64,000 nt of DNA, taken from assembly GCF_022012415.1 (NCBI RefSeq), contig NZ_JAKLTR010000011.1, positions 1 through 64,000 on the forward strand. The letters run 5' to 3'. The first letter of the stretch is position 1; the number at the start of each line of letters is the position of its first letter. The stretch comes from Terrimonas ginsenosidimutans (GTDB lineage: Bacteria > Bacteroidota > Bacteroidia > Chitinophagales > Chitinophagaceae). The position numbers were made by a program, and so were the translations under genes. The notes below the pieces were generated by a model. That model was not told the DNA's origin. It made no database searches and saw nothing but the letters and a program-made list of their open reading frames with translations. Positions 8,881-17,724 of this stretch are shown piece after piece.

Positions 8881-10245
8881 ATGAAAAAGTATTCTTTTAT
8901 AGTATTCCTGGTGTTCCTGCTGGGTATTCTCAGTGGCTGTAATTCTTCAAAACAGGCAGTAACTGCCCAGCCCGCAATTTCTCCCGCAGATACATCTCTC
9001 TTCCGTCTTGTTCAGCAACAAACCTTCCATTATTTCTGGGATGGTGCTGAGCCCAGCAGTGGCCTGGCCCGTGAGCGCATCCACACAGATGGCGTTTACC
9101 CGCAAAAAGATCAAAGTACTGTCACCAGTGGTGGCGGTGGTTTTGGTGTAATGGCTATTCTTGTCGGGATCGAGCGCAACTTTATCACCCGTCAGCAGGG
9201 TTTTGAAAGATTTGAAAAGATCGTCGGCTTTCTCGAAAAAGCAGACCGCTTTCATGGTGCCTGGCCGCATTGGTGGTATGGTGAAACGGGAAAGGTGAAG
9301 CCATTCAGTAAGAAGGATGATGGTGGTGATCTTGTTGAAACTTCCTTTATGATACAGGGATTGCTTTGCGTTCGCCAGTATTATAAAGATGGTTCACCCG
9401 CAGAAAAGGCCCTTGCCGCAAGGATTGATAAGCTTTGGAGAGAAATAGAATTTGACTGGTACAGGAACGGTAAAAATGCATTGTACTGGCACTGGAGCCC
9501 TAACTACGGATGGGACATGAACTTTGCTGTCAGCGGATACAACGAATGCCTGATCATGTATATATTGGCTGCCGCATCTCCAACACATGGCGTGGCTGCG
9601 GAAGTGTATCATGATGGTTGGGCAGAGAATGGAAAGATCAGAGAGCCGCGTGAAGCGCTTGGCTATACGTTGCAGTTGCGTCATCATGGCGCTCCCAATG
9701 GCGGCCCGCTTTTCTGGGCACATTATTCTTACCTTGGGCTTGATCCGCGCGGACTCAAAGATCAGTATGCGGATTACTGGATGGAAAATCAACACCAGGC
9801 ATTAATAAATTATCAGTGGTGTGTGAACAATGCGAAAGGATTCAAAGGATATGGTCCTGACAGCTGGGGGCTTACTTCAAGTTATTCTGTAAAAGGTTAC
9901 TCAGGTCATGCGCCTTCAGCAGAACGCGATCTTGGTGTGATCTCGCCAACAGCCGCTCTTTCATCTTTTCCTTATACGCCGGATCAGTCAATGGCTGCCA
10001 TGAAACACTGGTATAATGACAAAAAAGATAAACTCTGGGGGAGCTACGGTTTCTATGATGCATTCAGTGAAACAGATAACTGGTTTCTTCCAAGATATCT
10101 TGCTATTGACCAGGGTCCGATCGTCGTAATGATGGAAAACCACCGGACAGGGTTACTTTGGAACTTATTTATGAGTTGCCCTGAAGTAAAAACAGGACTA
10201 AAGAAGTTGGGCTTTAGCAGTCCGCACCTGACAAAACCGAACTGA
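8881..10245 (+). CDS. Glucoamylase-fold lipoprotein, probable GH144-like beta-1,2-glucanase
   Basis: A 454-residue exported enzyme with cysteine 20 in a lipobox (GILSGCNSSK). The mature part matches the bacterial 'glucoamylase' domain (PF10091 type): QQQTFHYFWDGAEPSSGLARER near the start, GGGGFGVMAILVGIERNFI, a central GWDMNFAVSGYNECLIMYI, and SYSVKGYSGHAPSAERDLGV with an (alpha/alpha)6 feel. Family GH144, founded on a Chitinophaga pinensis endo-beta-1,2-glucanase, carries this domain, so beta-1,2-glucan (sophoro-oligosaccharide) is the best substrate guess. That is inference, as other glucans are possible. The ATG at 8881 is preferred over a TTG at 8863 that falls inside the terminator hairpin. 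Confidence 0.85.
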   Translation: MKKYSFIVFLVFLLGILSGCNSSKQAVTAQPAISPADTSLFRLVQQQTFHYFWDGAEPSSGLARERIHTDGVYPQKDQSTVTSGGGGFGVMAILVGIERNFITRQQGFERFEKIVGFLEKADRFHGAWPHWWYGETGKVKPFSKKDDGGDLVETSFMIQGLLCVRQYYKDGSPAEKALAARIDKLWREIEFDWYRNGKNALYWHWSPNYGWDMNFAVSGYNECLIMYILAAASPTHGVAAEVYHDGWAENGKIREPREALGYTLQLRHHGAPNGGPLFWAHYSYLGLDPRGLKDQYADYWMENQHQALINYQWCVNNAKGFKGYGPDSWGLTSSYSVKGYSGHAPSAERDLGVISPTAALSSFPYTPDQSMAAMKHWYNDKKDKLWGSYGFYDAFSETDNWFLPRYLAIDQGPIVVMMENHRTGLLWNLFMSCPEVKTGLKKLGFSSPHLTKPN

Positions 10246-10291
10246 TAAAGACGGTAAATGCTTTTCGTGATCGGGTATTAACGTTATAAAT

Positions 10292-11086
10292 ATGACATGT
10301 ATGATAAGAAGTTTTTTTCTGTTGATATTGCTCACTAATGTTGTTGTTCTTAAAGCTCAGGACAGGTCGTTATATGAAAAATTTCAGTTCATTCAGAATG
10401 GCGACACGTTACCATATCGTATACTGTTGCCTGAGAACTATGATTCCTCAAAATCGTACCCGCTTGTTTACTTTCTGCACGGAAGAGGTGAGAGTGGGCG
10501 CGACAATGAAAAGCAACTTGCGAATGGCAGTGCTATGTTTTTGAGTGATAGCGTGCGGAAGCAATATCCTGCGATCGTTGTATTTCCGCAGTGTTCAGCT
10601 ACCAGTTACTGGAGCAATGTGCATACGATCGCTGATGCGAAGGGAAAACGCTCATTTTATTTTGTAGCAGATGGTGATGCTTCGTTGCCAATGAAGTTAC
10701 TATTGTCTTTATCACAAAACCTTGAAGTGAGGTATAAGATAAAGAAAGACCAGGTGTATGTGATGGGCCTGAGTATGGGAGGGATGGGGACCTTTGAATT
10801 TGTAAGGAGAAAGCCGGGTTATTTTGCAGCGGCGGTTGCTATATGTGGCGGCGCAAACCCTGCAACAGCGTCAGCTGTCAGGAAAACGAAATGGTGGATC
10901 TTTCATGGAGCGAAAGATGATATCGTATTGCCGGAGCATTCGGAAAAAATGCAGGCGGCGTTAAAGAAAGCGGGGGCGACAGTTAGATATACCGTTTATC
11001 CCGAGGCAAATCATAATAGCTGGGATCCGGCATTCAGGGAGCCGGGATTGTTCAGGTGGATGTTCGCCCAGCGGCTGGTAAAATAG
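10292..11086 (+). CDS. Secreted alpha/beta-hydrolase, esterase/peptidase-like
   Basis: A 264-residue exported alpha/beta-hydrolase. The signal peptide is FFLLILLTNVVVLKA. The fold shows LPYRILLPENY and PLVYFLHGRGESG (oxyanion strand), nucleophile Ser about 160 in GLSMGGMGTFE, an acid in FHGAKDDIVLPE and His in YPEANHNSWD. This is the carboxylesterase/'prolyl oligopeptidase family' type often found beside glycan enzymes, where it removes acyl substituents. It is 46 bases after the glucanase-like gene in the same direction, so it plausibly belongs to the locus. ATG at 10292 or 10301 are both possible starts. The substrate cannot be read from sequence. Confidence 0.85.
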   Translation: MTCMIRSFFLLILLTNVVVLKAQDRSLYEKFQFIQNGDTLPYRILLPENYDSSKSYPLVYFLHGRGESGRDNEKQLANGSAMFLSDSVRKQYPAIVVFPQCSATSYWSNVHTIADAKGKRSFYFVADGDASLPMKLLLSLSQNLEVRYKIKKDQVYVMGLSMGGMGTFEFVRRKPGYFAAAVAICGGANPATASAVRKTKWWIFHGAKDDIVLPEHSEKMQAALKKAGATVRYTVYPEANHNSWDPAFREPGLFRWMFAQRLVK

Positions 11087-11106
11087 ACAGTATATGGTGC
11101 GCTTGT

Positions 11107-11187
11107 CGTAAAGCGACGCAGTGACAAGGCGGCGAAACCCGATACTCTCCGGGCTGCTCTCGCCGCGCCTGCTGCGTTGCTTTTACG
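11107..11187 (+). repeat. Long imperfect palindromic hairpin after the glycan locus
   Basis: Three nested inverted pairs: CGTAAAGCGACGCAG (11107-11121) against CTGCGTTGCTTTTACG (11172-11187), GGCGGCGA against TCGCCGCGCC, and CCCG against CGGG around an eight-base loop. A further TTTTACG/CGTAAAA pair overlaps the right arm. No T-run follows, so it looks like an extragenic palindromic element or processing hairpin, not a simple terminator. Confidence 0.6.
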
Positions 11188-11266
11188 TCAGGCGTAAAAA
11201 ATATTGCATAGGGATTTGATAAGTTCCTATGCCATCCCGATGATCTTTCCTTTCTTTGTAGCAGCC

Positions 11267-11710
11267 ATGCCTGCAATCAAATTCACAGAATCCATCATCG
11301 TTAAAAGAAGCGCTGCAGAAGTGTTTGACTTCACGCAGGATTATAATCAGCGTCTTTCCTGGGATACATTCCTGAAGCAAGCAGATCTCATGGGTGGAGT
11401 CACCAGCGCCGGTAAGGGAGTAAAAGCCTGGTGCGTAGCAAAAAACGGACTTGGCATGGAAACGGAATACATCACCTTCAATCCTCCGAAAGCAACTGCT
11501 GTCCGGATGACAAAGGGTCCTTTTTTGTTTAAAAAATTTCTGGGTTCCTGGAATTTCAAAGAAGTGGATGGGCAGACGACTGAAGTGATTTTTTTGTATT
11601 CGTATGATCTGCGATTCCCATTCAGTATTTTTTCTTTTTTGGTAAAAGGCAATTTGCAGAAGAATGTCCGCCAGCGGCTGAATGATCTGAAGAAGTGTTT
11701 GGAAGGTTAG
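11267..11710 (+). CDS. SRPBCC (START-like) family protein
   Basis: A 147-residue soluble protein of the Bet v 1/SRPBCC helix-grip fold. It opens with MPAIKFTESIIVKRSAAEVFDFTQDYNQRLSWD, the hallmark of polyketide-cyclase-like members, and closes with a long C-terminal helix (NLQKNVRQRLNDLKKCLEG). The ATG at 11267 fits the family; an in-frame TTG at 11204 would add an unrelated tail. These proteins bind small hydrophobic ligands, and the ligand here is unknown. It stands between the palindromic hairpin and a gene-poor stretch, and there is no operon partner. Confidence 0.85.
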   Translation: MPAIKFTESIIVKRSAAEVFDFTQDYNQRLSWDTFLKQADLMGGVTSAGKGVKAWCVAKNGLGMETEYITFNPPKATAVRMTKGPFLFKKFLGSWNFKEVDGQTTEVIFLYSYDLRFPFSIFSFLVKGNLQKNVRQRLNDLKKCLEG

Positions 11711-12041
11711 CTGAAATAAGGGCTTCTAAAATTCTACGCCTTCTTTCGAACAGACATTGATTTGCTATATTGGTATACCAAAATACACCCACCGCCATGT
11801 CAAGCCGAAGTCTTTTCATTCTTGTTATCCGTATTCTCGGGAATCTTTAGCGGCCCTCTGAAAGAAATGATCCTTGCTGAAAAACAAATCCGGTCTTGTT
11901 CAGTTAATAGAGTATGCATTCTCCTGCCACATCCGGTGCTCTGGCGATCAAGGGGGAAGTTGGGTGACATTTACAGAGTGCACGACGACAGGAAACAACA
12001 CCAAAGAGGTCAATTCTTCTAATAACCTAAACTTCAAATGT
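11711..12041 (+). other. Intergenic stretch, possibly with a short coding relic
   Basis: About 330 bases with no intact gene. From 11874 an open frame runs in phase into the next gene and reads like folded protein (SGDQGGSWVTFTEC), but it starts only at TTG and ends exactly where a signal peptide begins. I treat it as a possible relic and not as part of the downstream gene. No terminator is evident after the SRPBCC gene. Confidence 0.35.
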
Positions 12042-12794
12042 ATGCGTTACCAGTTGATCTTCATTTTTCTGGTCATCTCATTCGCAGTGAAGGCGCAGGA
12101 AAAAACCACTGAACTGTATCTGAGTTTCAGGAATTGCATCAGTGGAGATCAGGTTGATTATGATCAGCCTGTTTATTTCTATACATTGCCCCAGGATTCT
12201 TTAGCGTATACCATTTCTACCGAGGCATTAAACGAAAAAGGTTTCGTCAGGTGCAGCGATATTATTCCGGGTAAGTATAGAATTGCTTACAAAGGATATG
12301 ATGGAGCAGTGGTCAATACGCAACATGATTTAAGCGGCCGGGTGAATATGCTTCATCTTTGCTATAACGGAATGCAACCGCCTGTCGATAGCGCACTGTC
12401 GTTTCTTCAGAACGGCGATAGCCTAACGATCCTTCAGACTGTTTATTCTTGTTTTGCAACGGCTTCGCAGCGCATCCGTTTTATAAAAAATGAGGAAGGT
12501 TACCAGGTTAGTCTTTGCCCGGAAAATAACAAGTTCGATCGGTTTGTAAAAGACCGGATCCCCGTCTCTATTGAGGTTGTTTCAATCCGGCATGATGAAA
12601 CAAATGAAGTTAGGAGATTTGTAACTGAAGTGGCGCATACGGAAAGTTTTGGATTGTCGTCTACGTCGGTGTATGTGATAACTGCGGGTAAGCTGAAGTG
12701 GATGTTCACTCTTCATAACGACCGGTGGGATGCATACCGGGAAATGTACCGGTCTTTAAAGGAGCGATCTGCGCAAATGGTTCTACGCCATTGA
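12042..12794 (+). CDS. Exported protein of unknown function
   Basis: A 250-residue protein with a clear signal peptide (MRYQLIFIFLVISFAVKAQ). The mature part is beta-rich and begins ELYLSFRNCISGDQVDYDQPVYFYTLPQDSLAY. The segment IPGKYRIAYKGYDGAVV is what a carboxypeptidase-like or transthyretin-like repeat might look like, and KLKWMFTLHNDRWD sits near the end. I do not recognise the family. The start at 12042 is set by the signal peptide. It is followed 103 bases later by the sigma-54 activator in the same direction; nothing shows they act together. Confidence 0.65.
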   Translation: MRYQLIFIFLVISFAVKAQEKTTELYLSFRNCISGDQVDYDQPVYFYTLPQDSLAYTISTEALNEKGFVRCSDIIPGKYRIAYKGYDGAVVNTQHDLSGRVNMLHLCYNGMQPPVDSALSFLQNGDSLTILQTVYSCFATASQRIRFIKNEEGYQVSLCPENNKFDRFVKDRIPVSIEVVSIRHDETNEVRRFVTEVAHTESFGLSSTSVYVITAGKLKWMFTLHNDRWDAYREMYRSLKERSAQMVLRH

Positions 12795-12897
12795 TTTTGC
12801 ATCATCTGCCGGATATATACAACTGGTGGCGGTATGTGTAATCCATTCACAATTATGTTTTGTGTAATTTGCAGGTTCATTTTCACACATCGCCGGC

Positions 12898-15531
12898 ATG
12901 AAAAAAGAAGCTGATACGCTCAATGTATCCCCCACATCTTCCAAAGCATCTTTGGAAAGAGAAAGAAAGATCCTGCTCGATCTTGGAAATGATATTACCA
13001 AGGTGCGGGACAAAAATGATCTGATCGTTCTTTTTTCCAAAAGGATCAAATGCCTGTATTACTTCACGCATACGATCGTTACGCTGATCGATCATAAAGA
13101 TGAAACCTATTCCGCATTCCTGCTTGATAATGAAGCTTCTCCTATCCGTACACATGCGCAGTACCAGCAAATGGTAAAGGCCCGATTCCCATTGAATGAG
13201 CCATTCATTCAGGCGGCACTTGCTTCAGATGATCCGATCTCTTTTGTGCTGGAGGATATTATGAACAACCCGCAAAGTCCGCCATTTCTGAAAGTGAATT
13301 ATGAAGGTGGCGTACGGGAGATCCTGATGACAAAACTGATGAATGCAGATAAGCCAATGGGATTTATTCACATTTATACAGATAAGCCGGGAGGCTTCAG
13401 CACAGAGTTCAGAAGTATCATGAAAGGAATTGCATCTCAGCTCTCAGGAGCCGTATCTAATATTCTTAAAAACGAGGATATTCTTAACCAGGAAAAGGAA
13501 AAATCTTTCCTGCTTGATTTCAGCAATGATATCTCATGCGTAAGAACAAAAGAAGACCTCGAAAAAGCGGTGAGTGCGTCATTGCGCAAAATAAATCCGC
13601 TTGGAGGATATGTGATCAGGAAGATCAATGATGACGGACTTACGATGAGCGCCTATGTCTACGGGTCGGAAGCAATACCGCCCGATGATGAACTGCTTCA
13701 GGAAGTGCTGAGTGCAAAATTTCCCATAGAGGATGGTTTGCAGAACAGGGTGCTGGATAGCTATATCCCTCTTTTGTTCAGCACAGAAAGAGAGATCTCA
13801 CGGGGAATCAAATCGATATACCTGCAGCTTTGGAAGAGAACGGGCTATAAAACGATGGTTGGGATCCGGCTGAGAATAGCGGATCGTAATCTCGGTATTC
13901 TCTGGCTGGCAATTGATGAAGTCAATATTCAGCTTCTGAAAGGGATCTGCCATCAGATCTCGATCGCTATGGCCAATATAATGGCAAATGAAGAAGTGGA
14001 AACGAAGCAGCGGGAACAGGGGTTCCTGATCGATTTCAGTAATGATATCGCATCGGTTAAAACAAAACCGGAGTTTGAAACGGCTGTCTTTAAGGTGCTG
14101 GAAAACCTGCTGCATACTAAACTTGCAATGATACAGGTGATCGCTTCCGACGGGTTTCACCTTGATCCTTTTATGTACGACCGGTCATTGTATCAGAATG
14201 CGGTCAAAGATTTTGATGAGATCGTTGCCAATCGTATCAACATAGAAGAGCCATACACAGCACGTGTGCTTTCCAGCGAAAGTGGTGTTGTATTCAGTGT
14301 AGAGGATGAGGCAAAAACGGGGAATGTTTTTGCGCTTTTATGGAAAACTACCGGCTTTAAGAACATGTACAGCCTGCCATTGCGTGCGGGAAATCAGAAT
14401 CTGGGGACTATCTGGTTGCTGGCAGATAGTTTGAGTCAGTTGATGCTGAAAGGGATCTGCGCACAGATATCAATTGCTATTGCCAATATACAGGCCAACG
14501 AAAAGGTGCTGGCATATAAAAAGCAACTGGAGCAGGAAAATGACTATCTCAAAGAACAGATCCGGACGATCTATAATTTTGCCGAGATCATTGGAAGTGG
14601 AGATGAAATGGAAAAAGTGTATCACCTGATGTCGCTGGTTGCAGATTCGAATTCTACCGTGTTGGTTTTGGGTGAAACAGGAACGGGAAAAGAACTCATT
14701 GCGCGGGCTATTCATAATGCCTCTCCGCGTAAGGATAAGCTGATGGTAAAAGTTAATTGCGCAGCGTTGCCGGCAAATCTGATAGAGAGTGAATTGTTTG
14801 GTCACGAACGTGGTGCCTTTACGGGAGCGCTGGACAGGCGTATCGGCAAGTTTGAGCTGGCCAATCACAGCACGCTGTTTCTTGATGAGATAGGCGAGAT
14901 GCCGTTGGAAGCCCAGGCAAAGCTGCTTCGTGTGATCCAGGAACGGGAATTAGAGCGCATTGGCGGTAAGCAAACGATCAAGATCGACGTCCGGATCATA
15001 GCTGCAACTAATCGTGATCTCGAAGAGGAAGTAAAAGCAGGAAGGTTCCGTGCGGACCTTTATTACAGGTTGAATGTATTTCCGATCAGTTTGCCTCCGC
15101 TTAGAGACAGAATGGAAGATATCGAACCGCTGTCCTACTTCTTTGTATCGAAATTCAGTAAGAATACCGGAAGACGGATCACAAAAATTGCACCCGGGGT
15201 GATCCAGCAATTGCGGACCTATACATGGCCTGGCAACGTTCGCGAGTTGGAACATCTGATAGAACGCAGCGTATTGCTGTCACCGGAAGGGGTACTGAAA
15301 GAGGTGTTTATCCCGAAAACGAGCGCCAGCGAAAAGAATGAGGTTGCGTTACTGCCCAATCAATCACTTGAAGAAGTGGAACGGAGCTATATCATCGAAG
15401 TGCTGAAACGCAGTTCCGGGAAGATCTCAGGTGTTGGCGGCGCAGCAGAGATACTTGATATTCCCGGCAATACGTTACACTCAAAAATGAAGAAGTTGAA
15501 TATTGGGAAAGCGGATTATTTTGGGAAGTGA
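12898..15531 (+). CDS. Sigma-54-dependent activator with three GAF-like sensor repeats
   Basis: An 877-residue bacterial enhancer-binding protein. The first 530 residues are three homologous units starting near residues 25, 202 and 375, each opening with a variant of FLLDFSNDISxVRTKxD; they are GAF-like. A coiled-coil linker follows (about 535-565). The AAA+ domain has Walker A GETGTGKE (about 591), the GAFTGA loop that contacts sigma-54 (about 639), Walker B LFLDEIGE (about 660) and an arginine finger near RADLYYRL. A Fis-type helix-turn-helix ends the protein. It activates RpoN promoters in response to an unknown ligand. No receiver domain is present and no cognate kinase is adjacent. Confidence 0.95.
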   Translation: MKKEADTLNVSPTSSKASLERERKILLDLGNDITKVRDKNDLIVLFSKRIKCLYYFTHTIVTLIDHKDETYSAFLLDNEASPIRTHAQYQQMVKARFPLNEPFIQAALASDDPISFVLEDIMNNPQSPPFLKVNYEGGVREILMTKLMNADKPMGFIHIYTDKPGGFSTEFRSIMKGIASQLSGAVSNILKNEDILNQEKEKSFLLDFSNDISCVRTKEDLEKAVSASLRKINPLGGYVIRKINDDGLTMSAYVYGSEAIPPDDELLQEVLSAKFPIEDGLQNRVLDSYIPLLFSTEREISRGIKSIYLQLWKRTGYKTMVGIRLRIADRNLGILWLAIDEVNIQLLKGICHQISIAMANIMANEEVETKQREQGFLIDFSNDIASVKTKPEFETAVFKVLENLLHTKLAMIQVIASDGFHLDPFMYDRSLYQNAVKDFDEIVANRINIEEPYTARVLSSESGVVFSVEDEAKTGNVFALLWKTTGFKNMYSLPLRAGNQNLGTIWLLADSLSQLMLKGICAQISIAIANIQANEKVLAYKKQLEQENDYLKEQIRTIYNFAEIIGSGDEMEKVYHLMSLVADSNSTVLVLGETGTGKELIARAIHNASPRKDKLMVKVNCAALPANLIESELFGHERGAFTGALDRRIGKFELANHSTLFLDEIGEMPLEAQAKLLRVIQERELERIGGKQTIKIDVRIIAATNRDLEEEVKAGRFRADLYYRLNVFPISLPPLRDRMEDIEPLSYFFVSKFSKNTGRRITKIAPGVIQQLRTYTWPGNVRELEHLIERSVLLSPEGVLKEVFIPKTSASEKNEVALLPNQSLEEVERSYIIEVLKRSSGKISGVGGAAEILDIPGNTLHSKMKKLNIGKADYFGK

Positions 15532-15647
15532 GTGAGTATCGCAGGCAATTTAGTCATAAAGGATAATCTTCATTGATTGAACGTTCAGCTTTCTGCGGAA
15601 ACTATCAGTCATCATTGCAATTTCGGGTTCCGGTCAGGCGGTCTTTC

Positions 15648-16466
15648 TCAACCACCAGCCGCCTCTTTCCCTACCACAGATGCATTCACATTATACTGCT
15701 TTTTAAAGGCAAAGGAAAAATGTGAAGCATCTTCAAACCCAACTTCCGCATACACGTCAGATACTTTCATCTTTCTTTCCTTCAGCAGAAAATGTGCTTT
15801 GTCGAGCCTCTTTTGTAATAACCATTTTGCAGGGGTAATGCCATAGATCTTTTCGAAATCACGTTTAAAGGCAGAAAGACTTCTCCCGGTGAGATAAGCA
15901 AATTGCGACAAGGGGAGGTTGAACTGAAAATTATTTTCCATGAATGCTGCCAGATCTGTCTTATGCGGATCTGAAAAATCGAAAAGCAGGTCTTTCAATT
16001 CCGGTTGACATTTTAGTAGTACGACCAGCGCTTCTTTCAGTTTCAGTTTCATTAAGGGGTCATCGTCGGAAAAAGAGAATGAAGCATAGGGTGCCAGGCC
16101 GGCAAAGAAGCTTTTTAATAATGGGTGCTCCTTTAAGGTAATAACAGGAGCCGTATTCTTTATCTTTTTAGAGGAGCTGATCTCATATTCATGACTGAAA
16201 TTAAGTAGTTCCTGATCAGGGAAAGTAACAGATATTGCCTTGTATTCTTCTTCCCGGTCCGACACATACCGGAACCTGGCCAATTTGTTTTTAACTGCCA
16301 GCCAGTAAGTTCCTGTTTTTAGCTGGAAGTTCTTCACGCCGTCAAATACATGCAAAGAACCCTCCGTTTGATAACCTAAAACAAAATGCTGTACAAGGCT
16401 TTCTCCCGAAGAAGTTTCGCAGTAATCACAACTTGTTTGTATGACCGGAGGGTTCAATGCTGGCAT
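15648..16466 (-). CDS. AraC family transcriptional regulator
   Basis: A 272-residue regulator. The N-terminal cupin-like ligand domain (about 20-130: SLVQHFVLGYQTEGSLHVFDG) leads into a C-terminal AraC double helix-turn-helix, with LPLSQFAYLTGRSLSAFKRDFEKIYG and the second helix pair KVSDVYAEVGFEDASHFSFAFKK. The ATG at 16466 (MPALNPPVIQ) is chosen because the 49 codons upstream lie within the neighbouring gene. It starts 10 bases after the stop codon of the dihydroflavonol-reductase-like gene and is co-directional, so the two form an operon, and the regulator probably controls its partner. Confidence 0.92.
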   Translation of the reverse strand: MPALNPPVIQTSCDYCETSSGESLVQHFVLGYQTEGSLHVFDGVKNFQLKTGTYWLAVKNKLARFRYVSDREEEYKAISVTFPDQELLNFSHEYEISSSKKIKNTAPVITLKEHPLLKSFFAGLAPYASFSFSDDDPLMKLKLKEALVVLLKCQPELKDLLFDFSDPHKTDLAAFMENNFQFNLPLSQFAYLTGRSLSAFKRDFEKIYGITPAKWLLQKRLDKAHFLLKERKMKVSDVYAEVGFEDASHFSFAFKKQYNVNASVVGKEAAGG

Positions 16467-16476
16467 AGATATTTTT

Positions 16477-17445
16477 TTAATGCTGCGACAAACTATCCAG
16501 GGTTGCCAGCAGCGCTTCTTCTTTTGTATACGGTGTCCACTGAAGAATTGTACGTGCTTTCTGATTTGACATATGCACGTATAATTCTTTACTGGCAGCG
16601 GGAAAGTCAACAACGTTTTCCGCTAGTTCCGGTCTTTCCTTCCGGATCAGGTCAGCTACATATTTAAGACTTATTGTTCCGTCGCTTGTGGCGAGGAAAC
16701 GCTCTCCTTTTGCTTCCGGAAGTGTCATCGCTTTGACATGCAGGCTGGCCACATCTCTGACGTCAACCACTCCGAAGAAGTACGGCATGTCTTCTTTAAT
16801 AGCACCGGCAAGAATTCCTTCAACAAGCTGAATAGAAGTAGATCTGTCCTTAGCCATCACCGGTCCGAATATACCAACAGGATTAATAACGGAAAGTTCA
16901 GGGTTACTACCATCTTTGCCTATAAAATCCCAGGCAGCTTTTTCGGCAATTGTTTTTGACTTTATATATGCACGTACATCTGCATGGATGTTTGTCCAGT
17001 CCTCTTCTGTAAAAACATGGTCTTTAGATGACTGCCCATAGCCGATTGCGGCAAATGATGAGGTTAGTACAACCCGCTTCACACCAGCGTTGCGTGCAGC
17101 TTTTAATACACGCAGGGCGCCATCACGCGCGGGTATGATCAGCTCATTTTCGTCATCCGGCTGAACCATTGGAAAGGGTGAGGCAACGTGCAACACATAC
17201 GTACAGCCTTTCACGGCTTCGTCCCAACCGTCGTCTTTGGTAAGATCTGCCGCGGCAAATTCTATTTCGTCTACGTGGTGTGCACCTGCAGCCGTTAAAC
17301 TGTCTTTTACTTCCTGAACCCGGGCTAAAGATCTCAGCGTTGTTTTAACAGAATAACCTTCATTAAGCAGGGCAAGGATGCAATATCCTCCAACAAAGCC
17401 AGATCCTCCAGTCACAAGGACTTTGATATTTTTCTTTTCTTCCAT
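16477..17445 (-). CDS. NAD(P)-dependent epimerase / dihydroflavonol-4-reductase-like oxidoreductase
   Basis: A 322-residue extended SDR. The Rossmann motif VLVTGGSGFVGGYC is at the N-terminus, YVLHVASPFP marks the cofactor edge, TSSFAAIGYG carries the active Ser, and YIKSKTIAEKAAW gives the catalytic YxxxK pair. VINPVGIFGP is typical of the aldehyde/cinnamoyl-CoA/dihydroflavonol reductase branch. It probably reduces an aldehyde or ketone with NADPH; the substrate is unknown. First gene of an operon with an AraC regulator, it is divergent from the NmrA-like gene at 17725 across a 279-base region with dyad repeats. Confidence 0.93.
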   Translation of the reverse strand: MEEKKNIKVLVTGGSGFVGGYCILALLNEGYSVKTTLRSLARVQEVKDSLTAAGAHHVDEIEFAAADLTKDDGWDEAVKGCTYVLHVASPFPMVQPDDENELIIPARDGALRVLKAARNAGVKRVVLTSSFAAIGYGQSSKDHVFTEEDWTNIHADVRAYIKSKTIAEKAAWDFIGKDGSNPELSVINPVGIFGPVMAKDRSTSIQLVEGILAGAIKEDMPYFFGVVDVRDVASLHVKAMTLPEAKGERFLATSDGTISLKYVADLIRKERPELAENVVDFPAASKELYVHMSNQKARTILQWTPYTKEEALLATLDSLSQH

Positions 17446-17536
17446 TTAATTGATCTTTTAATGTTAATCAGGCAAAGGTCGCTGTTAGGACATTGACTGG
17501 TACTTGTTGTAAAGTCCAAACAATCTTGTTCTGAGG

Positions 17537-17600
17537 TTCACTAAAAACGCGCTTCACTTTATTTAGTGCACCACTGAATGCTTTCACTGTATTTAGTGAA
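17537..17600 (+). promoter_or_regulatory. Candidate operator: repeated TTCACT/AGTGAA dyads
   Basis: Two near-identical 18-base dyads, TTCACTTTATTTAGTGCA at 17553 and TTCACTGTATTTAGTGAA at 17583, begin exactly 30 bases apart (about three helical turns). An extra half-site, TTCACTAAA, lies at 17537. They sit between two divergent oxidoreductase genes, 92 bases from one start and 125 from the other, where a dimeric regulator would control both. The regulator is unidentified; the AraC protein at 15648 is one candidate. Confidence 0.6.
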
Positions 17601-17724
17601 AACGGAGTAGCGCATTTTTTGCCAAGTTGCTGTACAGTAATGATTTAACCCATTGGTATGTCGTTTGGCATATATGGATCGAACGAGAACAGGCGAACAA
17701 AAAATAAAACATAAAAACAAGATC

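Noticed and set aside
11181-11199. TTTTACG/CGTAAAA hairpin as a terminator
   Set aside because: No T-run downstream on either strand; treated as part of the longer palindrome.
11874-12041. In-frame extension of the exported protein upstream of its signal peptide
   Set aside because: Starts only at TTG, unlike in composition, and would place the signal peptide inside the protein.
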